A stretch of DNA of 42,288 bases from Desulfobacterales bacterium (GCA_030145015.1 JAQYWI010000027.1:1-42288), one strand, 5' to 3'. Shown: positions 16,616-23,917, counted from the first letter of the stretch. Numbers and translations: made by a program. Notes: generated by a model from the letters alone, not told the origin.

Positions 16616-17818
16616 TCAGAATACCGGCATGGGCATCTGGCCCCAGTAGTTCCGCGGTGCCGTGGGTTCAACATTGAGCACTTTGCCATTGGCGGTATCC
16701 ACATCCATCCGTAGCAAAGGTAAGTGTTTGACCGTGAAGGCCAGCGCTTCGTTGCCTGAAGCGTGCTTCCCGTTCGGCCAGGTCAGTTGAGAGAAAATCA
16801 GCCGCATGGGGCCATTTCCCGTTAGGCCCATCATCTCATTGTGACCGCGGTGACTTAAAAATGGGAAAATAAACCCGATTACAGCGCCAAACGACCGCCT
16901 GGACCGCATGCGCATAACGGATCTATCGGGCTGGGCAAAAAGAGCCTGCATCATGTATTGCCTGGGCATGATATGTACCATGAACCCTTTGTGCCCCTGC
17001 TGTTGTAATTTTTCGATCGCGGCGGAAACGGCGCTGTCCTGAAAAGCGCTGTCGATAATACGTTGCATCGATTCATCCGTCTGCGGAATTACCGAAACCG
17101 CTGTGAGCTTTTTTTCGGGAATGTATATTATCGATGTTTTGGAAACTGTATAACCGTGCAGACCAAACGCCCCCGCAGTAAACAGCACCAGGAAGAACAC
17201 ATAAGCCAGCCACAGCGCCAGTTTTTTCGAACGGATCCAACCGAACAGAGAACGAAAAATTTTGCCGCCCGGCTCACCCGGGAGAAACATAGCCGTGTGC
17301 TGCATGTACGCGCGGTAGCTTTCCCCATGCTTTACCAGCATGCGTTGTTCCTCATACCGTGCCAGCAGATAGTAGACAAATAACATACTGACATACAGAA
17401 TCAGGATAAAAAAGCGCGGCCAGAACAGGAGCAGGCCCAATCCGGCGATGGCGAGAAACAGATACTGGGGATGGCGAATCCATCGATACAGAATTCCGGT
17501 CACCACACCTTTGCGGCGAAACTTGGCCGCGTAAACCTGGAAAGCTCCGATCAAAAATGCAAGAATTCCAAGGGAGAACAGGGTCCGACCAAAACCGTTG
17601 ACAAAATTGAGAAGACTGCTTTTGGAGACGACGGCATGGGGCAAAAAAAAGCCGGTCAACCAGGCAGTGGCCGGAAAAGCATAGAGCGCGTTGAGTAACG
17701 GGCCATATCCGGCATAGAAATAGGCCGCAAAGGGGCTGATCATGATGATGATTTCGAGCCCGATGAATAAATAAAAAATCACGATAGAACTGCGAACAAC
17801 TTTCCCTTGCAAGCTCAT
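16616..17818 (-). CDS. Isoprenylcysteine carboxyl methyltransferase-like (ICMT/NnrU-type) membrane protein
   Basis: 400 residues. The N-terminal half (about 1-215) has several membrane helices and the ICMT-type core RWIRHPQYLFLAIAGLG (about 111-127) followed by RYEEQRMLVKHGESYRAYMQ, characteristic of the SAM-binding membrane methyltransferase superfamily. The second half (about 215-400), after a further membrane helix, is an unusual extracytoplasmic region of unknown fold ending NYWGQMPMPVF. The gene follows the Sec-containing methyltransferase (17869-18615) by 50 bp and may be the last gene of the selenoprotein cluster. Confidence 0.78.
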   Translation of the reverse strand: MSLQGKVVRSSIVIFYLFIGLEIIIMISPFAAYFYAGYGPLLNALYAFPATAWLTGFFLPHAVVSKSSLLNFVNGFGRTLFSLGILAFLIGAFQVYAAKFRRKGVVTGILYRWIRHPQYLFLAIAGLGLLLFWPRFFILILYVSMLFVYYLLARYEEQRMLVKHGESYRAYMQHTAMFLPGEPGGKIFRSLFGWIRSKKLALWLAYVFFLVLFTAGAFGLHGYTVSKTSIIYIPEKKLTAVSVIPQTDESMQRIIDSAFQDSAVSAAIEKLQQQGHKGFMVHIMPRQYMMQALFAQPDRSVMRMRSRRSFGAVIGFIFPFLSHRGHNEMMGLTGNGPMRLIFSQLTWPNGKHASGNEALAFTVKHLPLLRMDVDTANGKVLNVEPTAPRNYWGQMPMPVF

Positions 17819-17868
17819 GAAATAATTTGCTTCCTTCTTTTTTATTTAGTTTGCAGGTTTAATATGGT

Positions 17869-18615
17869 TTATTTTCCGGCACGGATTAATACCCCTTCTG
17901 TAGCCGGGGAACTGTTGAAACCCGTTTTTTCGACCAGTTCAGCATTCGCAAAGCCGGCCTTTTTGAGCATTGCCAGGAAATCCTTTCCCGGTATCGCCCC
18001 GCCCTCTCAGCGGGACCAGCTTTTTATGATTTGTTTCTTTTCTTTTGGTAACTCCCCTATTAAGATCTGATCTGCGATCATTAAGCGCCCTTTAGGTTTG
18101 AGAATCCGGAAAACCTCCGAAAGGGCTTTTGACTTGCGTGGAACGAGATTAAAAACCCCGTTTGAAATGACGACATCAAACTTTTCGTCCGGGAACGGCA
18201 AATTCTCTGCGGATGCCTCCTCAAAGGAAACATTTTTAAGATGCATTAGTTTCAGATTATCTTTGGCCCGTTTTAACATTTCGGATGTCGTATCGATACC
18301 CAGCGCCTTTCCATTGGGGCCTGTAATTCTCGCAGCAAAGATAGTATCAACACCAGATCCGCAGCCGATATCAAGGACGGCCTCTCCTTCGTTTAGCGGT
18401 CCTAATGTAAAGGGATTTCCAACCCCACAGTAGGAAGCTGCCACGGATTCAGGCAGCGCTTGAATAAAATCGGAATCGTATTGTAATACCTCGAGCCCTG
18501 CTCGACCTGTAGAATACTTGAAAAGGCCATCCGGACTTTTGGCAACTTTCTTATATTTTTTTAAAATACCTTTTTGAATTTTCTTTGTGTCTCGAGAGTC
18601 AAATTGGATTTCCAT
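17869..18615 (-). CDS. Selenocysteine-containing ArsM-like methyltransferase (UGA at 18009-18007 read as Sec203)
   Basis: 248 residues when the in-frame TGA at codon 203 is read through; a naive call stops at 18007 with 202 residues. The same frame continues as EGGAIPGKDFLAMLKKAGF and on to a TAA, exactly as the C-terminus of ArsM-type enzymes continues. SAM motif I is VLDIGCGSGVD (about 80-90). Aligned with arsM at 7648-8505: C87 corresponds to C63 (SYCGVGNP), C175 to G153 (SNGVFNLVP), and C225 (ACVGGA) to Sec203 (R-Sec-EGGA). So one metalloid-ligand Cys is lost and another replaced by Sec. A hairpin at 17973-17991 fits bacterial SECIS rules. The desaturase-like gene ends 13 nt upstream. It may methylate a metalloid or selenium species (inference). 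Confidence 0.87.
17973..17991 (-). promoter_or_regulatory. Candidate bacterial SECIS hairpin for the ArsM-like methyltransferase
   Basis: An 8-bp stem CCGGGAAA/UUUCCUGG with one G-U pair encloses the loop GGA, located 24-26 nt after the UGA. The distance and the G at the first loop position agree with the bacterial SECIS consensus. Confidence 0.8.
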
Positions 18616-18628
18616 AAGTATAAGCCTA

Positions 18629-19444
18629 TCAATGACGGTTGATTGGATATTTACCCGGATCGCCGACGAAGGGCATAACTAACAACCATGGTAATGTCAA
18701 CTTTCCGGGGTCACGAAATTGCGACAACCCGATGGTCATGCCGGCATGGCCTTTAGCCGGCTGGTGGCAATAGGTTCCAAACAACCGGTCCCACCACGGC
18801 AGATTGAAGCCAAAGTTGCTGTTGGCCTCGCGGATAATCACGGAGTGATGCACACGATGCATATCGGGGGTAACAATAAAGTAGCGCATTATGCGGTCAA
18901 GGTTTAACGGCAGACGGATATTTCCATGATTGAACATGGCCGCACCATTCAACAGAACCTCAAATATCAGGACAGCCGCAGCCGGAAGACCAAAGATGAC
19001 CACAACCGACAACTTGATGCTCATGGATAGAATAATCTCTATGGGATGAAAACGCAAGCCGGTGGTCACATCATAATCCAGATCGGCATGATGCACCATG
19101 TGCAGGCGCCACAAAATTGGAATTGCATGAAACATCACATGTTGCAGGTAGATAACCAGATCCAGCACAACGATTCCGACCACGATATCCAGCCAGTATG
19201 GCAGATCAAAATTGTTTAAAAGACCCCAGTCGCGCTCCCGGGCTTTTAGGGCCATGTTTACGGCCAGAACCGGAAACAACAGGCGTACCAGCAAGGGGTT
19301 CATGAAGGTGATGCCCAGGTTGCTGATCCAGCGAACTTTTTTGGAAACGGCCAAACCGCGGCGCGGGGCCAAAAGTTCCCAGAGCGCTACGAGGGCAAAA
19401 CTAAAAAAGAAAACGCCTATCCGTATTGCATTTTCAGTGTGCAT
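18629..19444 (-). CDS. Sterol desaturase / fatty acid hydroxylase family membrane protein
   Basis: 271 residues with about four membrane helices and the histidine clusters of the di-iron hydroxylase superfamily: HVMFH (about 102-106), HMVHH (about 115-119), and RVHHSV near residue 195-200. The family hydroxylates or desaturates lipids, sterols or carotenoids using a non-haem di-iron centre and usually O2, which is notable in a presumed anaerobe. It is encoded within the selenoprotein cluster between the Sec thioredoxin-like and Sec methyltransferase genes. No ribosome binding site is obvious before ATG 19444, which suggests coupling or a different start. Confidence 0.88.
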   Translation of the reverse strand: MHTENAIRIGVFFFSFALVALWELLAPRRGLAVSKKVRWISNLGITFMNPLLVRLLFPVLAVNMALKARERDWGLLNNFDLPYWLDIVVGIVVLDLVIYLQHVMFHAIPILWRLHMVHHADLDYDVTTGLRFHPIEIILSMSIKLSVVVIFGLPAAAVLIFEVLLNGAAMFNHGNIRLPLNLDRIMRYFIVTPDMHRVHHSVIIREANSNFGFNLPWWDRLFGTYCHQPAKGHAGMTIGLSQFRDPGKLTLPWLLVMPFVGDPGKYPINRH

Positions 19445-19492
19445 GATTTTGCAACTTATTAAAATCGTACTTTATTGCAACCCAGTCAGGAG

Positions 19493-19810
19493 TCACTTAT
19501 TAAATAAACGGCTAAGAATTCCTTTTTTCTGCGTTTCCGGTGCAGGTATTCCAAGGTGTTTACAGATCATCGCTTCCAGATTCTTTTCGGAGGCGTCGGG
19601 TCCCTTCACGACGATCTCATCACCAAGCATAACGGCCGGAGCTTTCGGGAGTCCCAGTTCGAGATACGCGTTGAAATTATATTCCTCTTTGGGCTTGGAT
19701 ATAGTTTCGATTTCAATGTCATACTTTTCGCCCAGCCTGGGCGTCCTTTCCTCCAGATTATTTCATGTCTTCCCTTTGGGCTCGTTGAGGAAAAATCTGA
19801 TCTTCAGCAT
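19493..19810 (-). CDS. Small thioredoxin-fold selenoprotein (UGA at 19765-19763 read as Sec16)
   Basis: 105 residues when the TGA at codon 16 is read through; conventional calling misses this gene. It starts at ATG 19810 with a strong AGGAGG 5-6 nt upstream, which would be pointless for a 15-codon peptide. The fold reads as a thioredoxin/glutaredoxin-like domain: beta strand LKIRFFLN, then T-Sec-NNLEE in place of the usual N-terminal redox Cys, then YDIEIETIS, LPKAPAVMLGDEIVVKG (cis-Pro loop) and a final helix EKNLEAMICKHLG. The active site is a single Sec (Sec-x-x-Leu). A SECIS-like hairpin lies at 19729-19743. It lies 56 nt downstream of the rhodanese-DsbD gene. Confidence 0.88.
19729..19743 (-). 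promoter_or_regulatory. Candidate bacterial SECIS hairpin for the thioredoxin-fold selenoprotein
   Basis: A perfect 6-bp stem CGCCCA/UGGGCG closes the loop GGC at 26-28 nt after the UGA; G occupies the first two loop positions. Confidence 0.82.
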
Positions 19811-19866
19811 GAAATCCTCCTTTATTTGGGTGTAGGCCTGAAAATAAAATTGCTGCTTGCTGTCTC

Positions 19867-21603
19867 CTACATTTTTCTAACCTCTGCCATGCGGATTAAA
19901 AATTGATCCGCCGGCAGATAATCCACCAGGCGCAGATCGCGCCGTTCTTTTCCCCATCGGTCTAAAAACACAACCGTGGGCACACCTTTGACCCCGTATC
20001 GATCTAATAGTCTTTCGTGAATCGGATTGTCTTTTCGGGTAAGATCAACTTTGATCATAACAATGTCACGCTGGGCCTGCTTAACAATTTCAGGATCATG
20101 AAGTGTGACTTCATCCAACTCGCGGCAGGGTGCGCACCAGTCGGCATAAAAATCAAGGATCACCGGTTTTTGTAGTCTTTGTGCTTCCGCCAATACCTGC
20201 TCTGAGTAGGGATGCCAGGTCACGCCGGGGCCTCGCATTACCCATGAACCGATAAGAAAAGTGGCTATGATCAGGCCTACGATGGCTGCAGCGGTTCTGA
20301 GCCACTCAAATCCGCGAAACTCGGCCCGCGTCCTGTCAATCCAGCCCAGGTGCAATGCCGCTGCCAAAGCTACGGCGGCCAGCAAAAATATTTGCGCTGT
20401 TTCGGGTAATAGTGGCTGAATAAAATAGCCTGCCATGCCGATCAGAATCCAACCCAAAAGCTTCTTGACCCACAGCATCCATTCACCGGAACGGGGAAGT
20501 TTGTTCAGCTGTCCTGAAAACAGGGCCAGGAAAAAAAGAGGCAGGCCCAGGCCGAGGCTCAAGGTAAAGAAGATTAAAAACGCGATCCATATGTTTCCGA
20601 TGGTGGCGACCCAGGTCAGCAATCCTAATATAAACGGCCCGATACACGCAGAGGCGACAATCCCCAATGTCATGCCCATAAATAGGCTGCCAAAATAGCC
20701 GGTCCAGGTTTTTGACGCGGCCTGTGTCAAACCATGTGGCATTCGTAATTCCCATAAACCAAAGAGGCTGGTGGCAAAAAAGATCAGGACCGCTGCCACC
20801 AGCGCCAGCACGATTGGGTGTTGCAGCGTGCTCCCCAGGAGGCCTCCGGTCAGGGCCGCAATCACTCCGAGCACAGAATTGGTGATCGCCAGACCACCAA
20901 TACAACAGGCCCCGTGGATCACCAGTTTTCGCTGACCCCGGGCGCTCTGGCCGCCAAAATAGGAAACCGTAATGGGAATCAAAGGGTAGATGCACGGTGT
21001 CAGGTTCAGGGCGATACCGCCTGCAAAGATACCCAAAAGGGTCCAGATCATCGCCCAGCCCTGTAAGGGTCTTGAGTCTTGTGGCGTAAGGGATAGTTCA
21101 GAAAGTCCGGCCGGGGAACTATCTACCGGCAGGCCCCTGGCGTTCCATTCGGGATAGCCCAGGGGATCGCGAAAGACATTTTGATAACCGAGCTTTACGG
21201 CCACACGGGCCGCCGAGTCGCTGCGGACTCATGCCAGCCCCGCTCAGTAAAAAACGATCAAGCGGTTCTTATCCGGTCCTAAAAATTTTTCCAGTGGGCC
21301 TTTATTGCGCCAGCGCGACACCCAGGTCGGTTCTATCGGGAAACTCAGCGCGCCTTTTATATGGCCGGTGCGGTATTCCCATTCCTGGCGGGTGTCCACC
21401 AAAAGCAGGGATTCCGGTTTTACCGAATAATGCTTCCATAATTCATCCGTGCTCATAAGCTGATAACCGCCATGGGTGGCTTCGGCCCGCACATCATCCC
21501 AGGTAGCCTTCTTTGGCGGTACAACTCGGTTGGTGTGCCAGAGAGCACCCATCGTGATCGCTACGGCCAGCAGGGCGAATAAAGCTTTGCTTAGACCTTT
21601 CAT
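19867..21603 (-). CDS. Rhodanese-DsbD-thioredoxin fusion selenoprotein (UGA read as Sec120 and Sec125)
   Basis: 578 residues when two in-frame TGA codons (21246-21244 and 21231-21229) are read through; a naive call yields a truncated rhodanese (21244-21603) and a separate DsbD-like ORF. Order: N-terminal membrane anchor (about 5-25), rhodanese domain (about 40-165) with active loop FY-Sec-AGLA-Sec-VRS, DsbD-type transmembrane domain (about 183-455) with C204 (LTPC) and C320 (ASAC), and a C-terminal thioredoxin domain with W-C490-A-P-C493. The rhodanese replaces the usual DsbD alpha domain. Two neighbouring rhodaneses have C-x4-C at the same place. It could move electrons across the membrane to a periplasmic persulfide or oxidised substrate. 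Confidence 0.9.
21197..21213 (-). promoter_or_regulatory. Candidate SECIS hairpin for the second UGA of the rhodanese-DsbD gene
   Basis: A 6-bp stem GCGGCC/GGCCGU with one G-U pair encloses CGUGU at 22-26 nt after the second UGA; G is the second loop base. Confidence 0.75.
21215..21230 (-). promoter_or_regulatory. Candidate SECIS hairpin for the first UGA of the rhodanese-DsbD gene
   Basis: A 5-bp stem GAGUC/GACUC encloses CGCAGC at 19-24 nt after the first UGA; its 5' arm overlaps the second UGA codon. It does not overlap the other hairpin, so both UGA codons can have their own element. Confidence 0.65.
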
Positions 21604-21693
21604 TGACGATACTCTGTAGTTGTTGACTTGATTAAAAATCGATTTTTAATAGGTTCATTCATACGCTGACAATGCTGCCGTGATGCGATGGCT

Positions 21694-22374
21694 TTATTGC
21701 GCATCTTCACCCTCAGCAATCTGAAATCCCATGGCCCGCAAGTCCTGGATTCCCTCTTCAAGGCGTACGGCGTGGAAACCTTTGGCGCGCAGCATCTCGA
21801 CAGCCTGAATCGAAAGCACGCAGTAAGGACCCCGACAGTAGGCGACGATTTCCTGGTCGTGAGGTAGCTCGGTCAAGTGCAGCGTTAGCTCCTTAAGGGG
21901 GATGGATAAGGCTCCCGGAATATGTCCGGCGTTGTATTCTTCGACCGGGCGGACATCCAGGACGGTCACCGCGCCTTCGCGGACGAGTTTTAGGAGCGCT
22001 TCTCGATCTACCGGTTCCATTCCTTCTCTTCCCTCCAGGAAGCGACGCTTGATCTGTTCAACCTCTGCCAGTCTGCTCTCAGCGAGCACGCGCATGGCGC
22101 GAAAGAATTCACAGACGGTTTGATCGGCAAGGCGGTAGATTACAAACAATCCTTCTTTTTCGGCCTCCACCAGGCGAGCGGCCCGCAGAACCTGCAGATG
22201 CTGGGAGGTATTGGCGATGGTCAGGCCCGACTCCTTCGCCAGAACCTCGACCGTGCGCTCACCCTGGCAAAGCAGGTCTAACAGTTCCAATCGCTTCGGG
22301 CTGGAAACCGATTTTCCGATGCGGGCAAACTGTTCATAAATCGCATCTTTAAAGGCACGATTTGGATTTTTCAT
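21694..22374 (-). CDS. ArsR-family HTH regulator fused to a rhodanese domain
   Basis: 226 residues. An N-terminal ArsR-type winged helix (about 10-95: VSSPKRLELLDLLCQGERTV, then NTSQHLQVLRAARLVEAE) is fused to a rhodanese domain (about 120-220) with active loop AYCRGPYCVLS (C-x4-C) and the CDC25-like VLDVRPVEEYNAGHIPGALSIP. The architecture suggests a repressor that senses sulfane sulfur or persulfide at the rhodanese cysteine. AGGAG lies 6 nt before ATG 22374. A perfect palindrome overlaps its promoter, so it is probably autoregulated and controls the rhodanese-DsbD selenoprotein gene 90 bp downstream. Confidence 0.9.
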   Translation of the reverse strand: MKNPNRAFKDAIYEQFARIGKSVSSPKRLELLDLLCQGERTVEVLAKESGLTIANTSQHLQVLRAARLVEAEKEGLFVIYRLADQTVCEFFRAMRVLAESRLAEVEQIKRRFLEGREGMEPVDREALLKLVREGAVTVLDVRPVEEYNAGHIPGALSIPLKELTLHLTELPHDQEIVAYCRGPYCVLSIQAVEMLRAKGFHAVRLEEGIQDLRAMGFQIAEGEDAQ

Positions 22375-22385
22375 TCCATTCTCCT

Positions 22386-22415
22386 TTAGTATTCAATAGA
22401 TTAATTGAATACTAA
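22386..22415. promoter_or_regulatory. Operator palindrome upstream of the ArsR-rhodanese regulator
   Basis: TTAGTATTCAAT (22386-22397) and ATTGAATACTAA (22404-22415) are perfect 12-bp arms around a 6-bp spacer. The palindrome overlaps the -10 box and ends 12 nt before the ATG, as expected for an ArsR-type repressor site. Confidence 0.82.
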
Positions 22416-22437
22416 AATAAACACATTCTTTTGTCAA
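22409..22437 (-). promoter_or_regulatory. Promoter of the ArsR-rhodanese / selenoprotein unit
   Basis: TTGACA (22437-22432) and TAGTAT (22414-22409) are separated by 17 nt; the -10 lies inside the operator palindrome. Confidence 0.7.
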
Positions 22438-22592
22438 GAAAAAAGCAACCTACAAAAAAATGTTGGGTCAAAAGGCTATTGGAAAGATTTGGAATCCAGA
22501 GGGGAAAACCGGGCAGGGTGGATAAAAATTATGCAATACACTGAAATTTTTAAAGAATTAAGAGATTAGATATCTGGTACGCTTTAGTGGAT

Positions 22593-23126
22593 TTATGCTC
22601 CGCCTAAAAGCTTTGTCGTGGCATTCAGAATTTCGTTTACCAGGCCATCCCCCGTGCGAAAATGCGTTTTGTCAGCCCAGCTATCTTTTAATTGATGCAT
22701 CCAGTTGATCGGTCGGGGCGGAGCGTCAGTCCATTCAGCACCAGATTCATAAAACAAGTAAATATCCCACGCGACCTGTCCGTTCCAGCCCAGGTGGTTT
22801 GCGATGGCTTTACCGGAGCGTTTGTTTGAATCGTAAAAGTGAGCCACCCGATGGTCTTTGAACATTGCGGCCGCTTTTTTGGCCGTTTGCTCAGAGTCGC
22901 CCGAGAGCTTTTTGATCCAGACGATGCTGATACAGATATCGGCATTCGGGAATTTATTGATAATCGATGCTTGCACCGCCCGGGCGCCCTGCACACTTCA
23001 ACCGGGTCAGGTCGGAGAAAGCAAGGCTAAAAACCGGGGGCTTTGCCGGTGGCTGTTGAAACGGTCCTTAAGTGCCTGTAATGAATCATCGAGTATTATC
23101 ATTTCCCAGAATTTATGCACTTGCAT
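22593..23126 (-). CDS. Thioredoxin-like selenoprotein with Sec-Pro-Gly-Sec motif (UGA at 23009-23007 and 23000-22998)
   Basis: 177 residues when two in-frame TGA codons are read through; a naive call starts at GTG 22994, just after the second TGA. The stretch RFLALLSPT-Sec-PG-Sec-SVQGARAVQ has the beta strand, redox motif and helix arrangement of a thioredoxin fold, with Sec40 and Sec43 in the C-x-x-C positions. Downstream VWIKKLSGD, HRVAHFYDSN and VAWDIYLFYESGAEW complete a compact domain. No signal peptide is seen. ATG 23126 gives the longest frame, but ATG 23102 is possible; a TATAAT at 23135-23130 close to 23126 would favour 23102 if it is a promoter. A SECIS-like hairpin lies at 22973-22987. 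The precise partner is unknown. Confidence 0.88.
22973..22987 (-). promoter_or_regulatory. Candidate SECIS hairpin for the Sec-x-x-Sec protein
   Basis: A 5-bp stem GCGCC/GGUGC with one G-U pair encloses CGGGC, 16-20 nt after the second UGA and 25-29 nt after the first; G is the second loop base. One hairpin may serve both codons. Confidence 0.7.
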
Positions 23127-23201
23127 GAGATTATATGCTGATCCGTTTCATTTAGATTATCTTCAATAAAGCACAAATAATTATTTTATGCTTTAAACTG
23201 T

Positions 23202-23405
23202 CTATTGGCCCTTTACTTCGTTCACAACCCGGCGAACGTCCGGTAAACATCATTTGCCGCCGGAGTTCTTGAGTGTGCACTGACAGGCGCCCATTTTCTT
23301 TTCAGCCGTGATCTTTTCCATGATTAGCGAACGGCCGTTAGCGATGAAATCCTGTTTGATATCTTCGTTTGTATATTCAAAACAATAGCAAATTAGATCA
23401 CTCAT
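23202..23405 (-). CDS. BFD/CopZ-like 2Fe-2S metallochaperone selenoprotein (UGA at 23252-23250 read as Sec52)
   Basis: 67 residues when TGA at codon 52 is read through; conventional calling would give 51 residues. It starts at ATG 23405 after AGGTGGG. Features match the small BFD-like iron-sulfur metallochaperones: N-terminal LICYCFEYTNEDI (C6, C8), GACQCTLKN (C41, C43), then GGK-Sec-CLPDVRRVV. Relatives end N-P-x-G-x-C-C-L-G-x-V, so Sec52-Cys53 replaces the terminal Cys-Cys. The four upstream cysteines suit a 2Fe-2S site and the Sec-Cys pair could handle a soft metal such as copper or mercury (inference). A SECIS-like hairpin lies at 23220-23237. Neighbours are the Sec-x-x-Sec protein and the MauE-like protein. 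Confidence 0.88.
23220..23237 (-). promoter_or_regulatory. Candidate SECIS hairpin for the BFD/CopZ-like selenoprotein
   Basis: A 6-bp stem GUUCGC/GUGAAC with one G-U pair encloses CGGGUU at 19-24 nt after the UGA; G is the second loop base. Confidence 0.8.
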
Positions 23406-23443
23406 CTGTATTTTTCCCACCTTTAAGTTCGAAATAAAAACAA

Positions 23444-23917
23444 CTACCCGGAAATGAGACCGCCAAAGCAGTTTCTGCGATTACCTTTAAATAGAATAAT
23501 CTGCAGACCGAAGACAAAATAAATGATATCCCGTATCAGCGTCACTTTGGGTGAGCGGGAATATCCGCTCTGTCCGGCGGAAAAACACCCGCAATCAAAT
23601 TCATGGCCGCGGATCAGATTGATGGTCAACGCGACAATGAAAGCCAGAAGCAGACCGTTAATGGTGATGGCAGCTGAGCGCGGATAGAAGCCGATAATTA
23701 GGGCGAATCCGGTGACGAGTTCCAGGAAGGGAATAATAATGGCAATCAAATTGATAAAAATTTCCGGGAAAAGGTTGTATCCGTAAATAATTTTGGCAAA
23801 ATCCGCCGGCGCTAGAATCTTGTGTAAGCTGGCGTAGATAAAAGTCAGGCCCAGAATCCAGCGGGCCGCCAGTTCGATCCAGCTGTTATTGAATATGGAT
23901 TGTCGCGGATTACTCAA
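23444..23917 (-). CDS. MauE/DoxX-like membrane protein
   Basis: 157 residues with about four membrane helices and the MauE-type signature GHEFDCGCFSAGQSG (about 105-119). Members of this family are linked to thiol-disulfide or methylamine dehydrogenase maturation and to DoxX-type sulfur metabolism. The start is TTG 23917, overlapping the stop of the membrane rhodanese gene by 8 nt, so the two are translationally coupled. The BFD/CopZ-like selenoprotein follows after 38 bp. It may supply reducing equivalents or quinone coupling for the cluster (inference). Confidence 0.85.
   Translation of the reverse strand: MSNPRQSIFNNSWIELAARWILGLTFIYASLHKILAPADFAKIIYGYNLFPEIFINLIAIIIPFLELVTGFALIIGFYPRSAAITINGLLLAFIVALTINLIRGHEFDCGCFSAGQSGYSRSPKVTLIRDIIYFVFGLQIILFKGNRRNCFGGLISG

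Noticed and set aside
20483..20995. 170-residue alternative-frame ORF within the DsbD region
   Set aside because: Out-of-frame overlap of a conserved membrane domain; composition is not protein-like.
19867..21603. Frameshift or ordinary pseudogene explanation for the interrupted rhodanese-DsbD and other TGA-cut genes
   Set aside because: All seven interruptions are TGA, all are in frame with no indel, none is TAA or TAG, and each falls on a redox-type Cys position with a following hairpin. Random decay would not produce this pattern.
17869..23405. UGA recoded as tryptophan genome-wide
   Set aside because: Trp is encoded by TGG throughout, and many genes in the window end normally with TGA (for example arsM, the TfoX-N gene, the SDR and the RraA-like gene).
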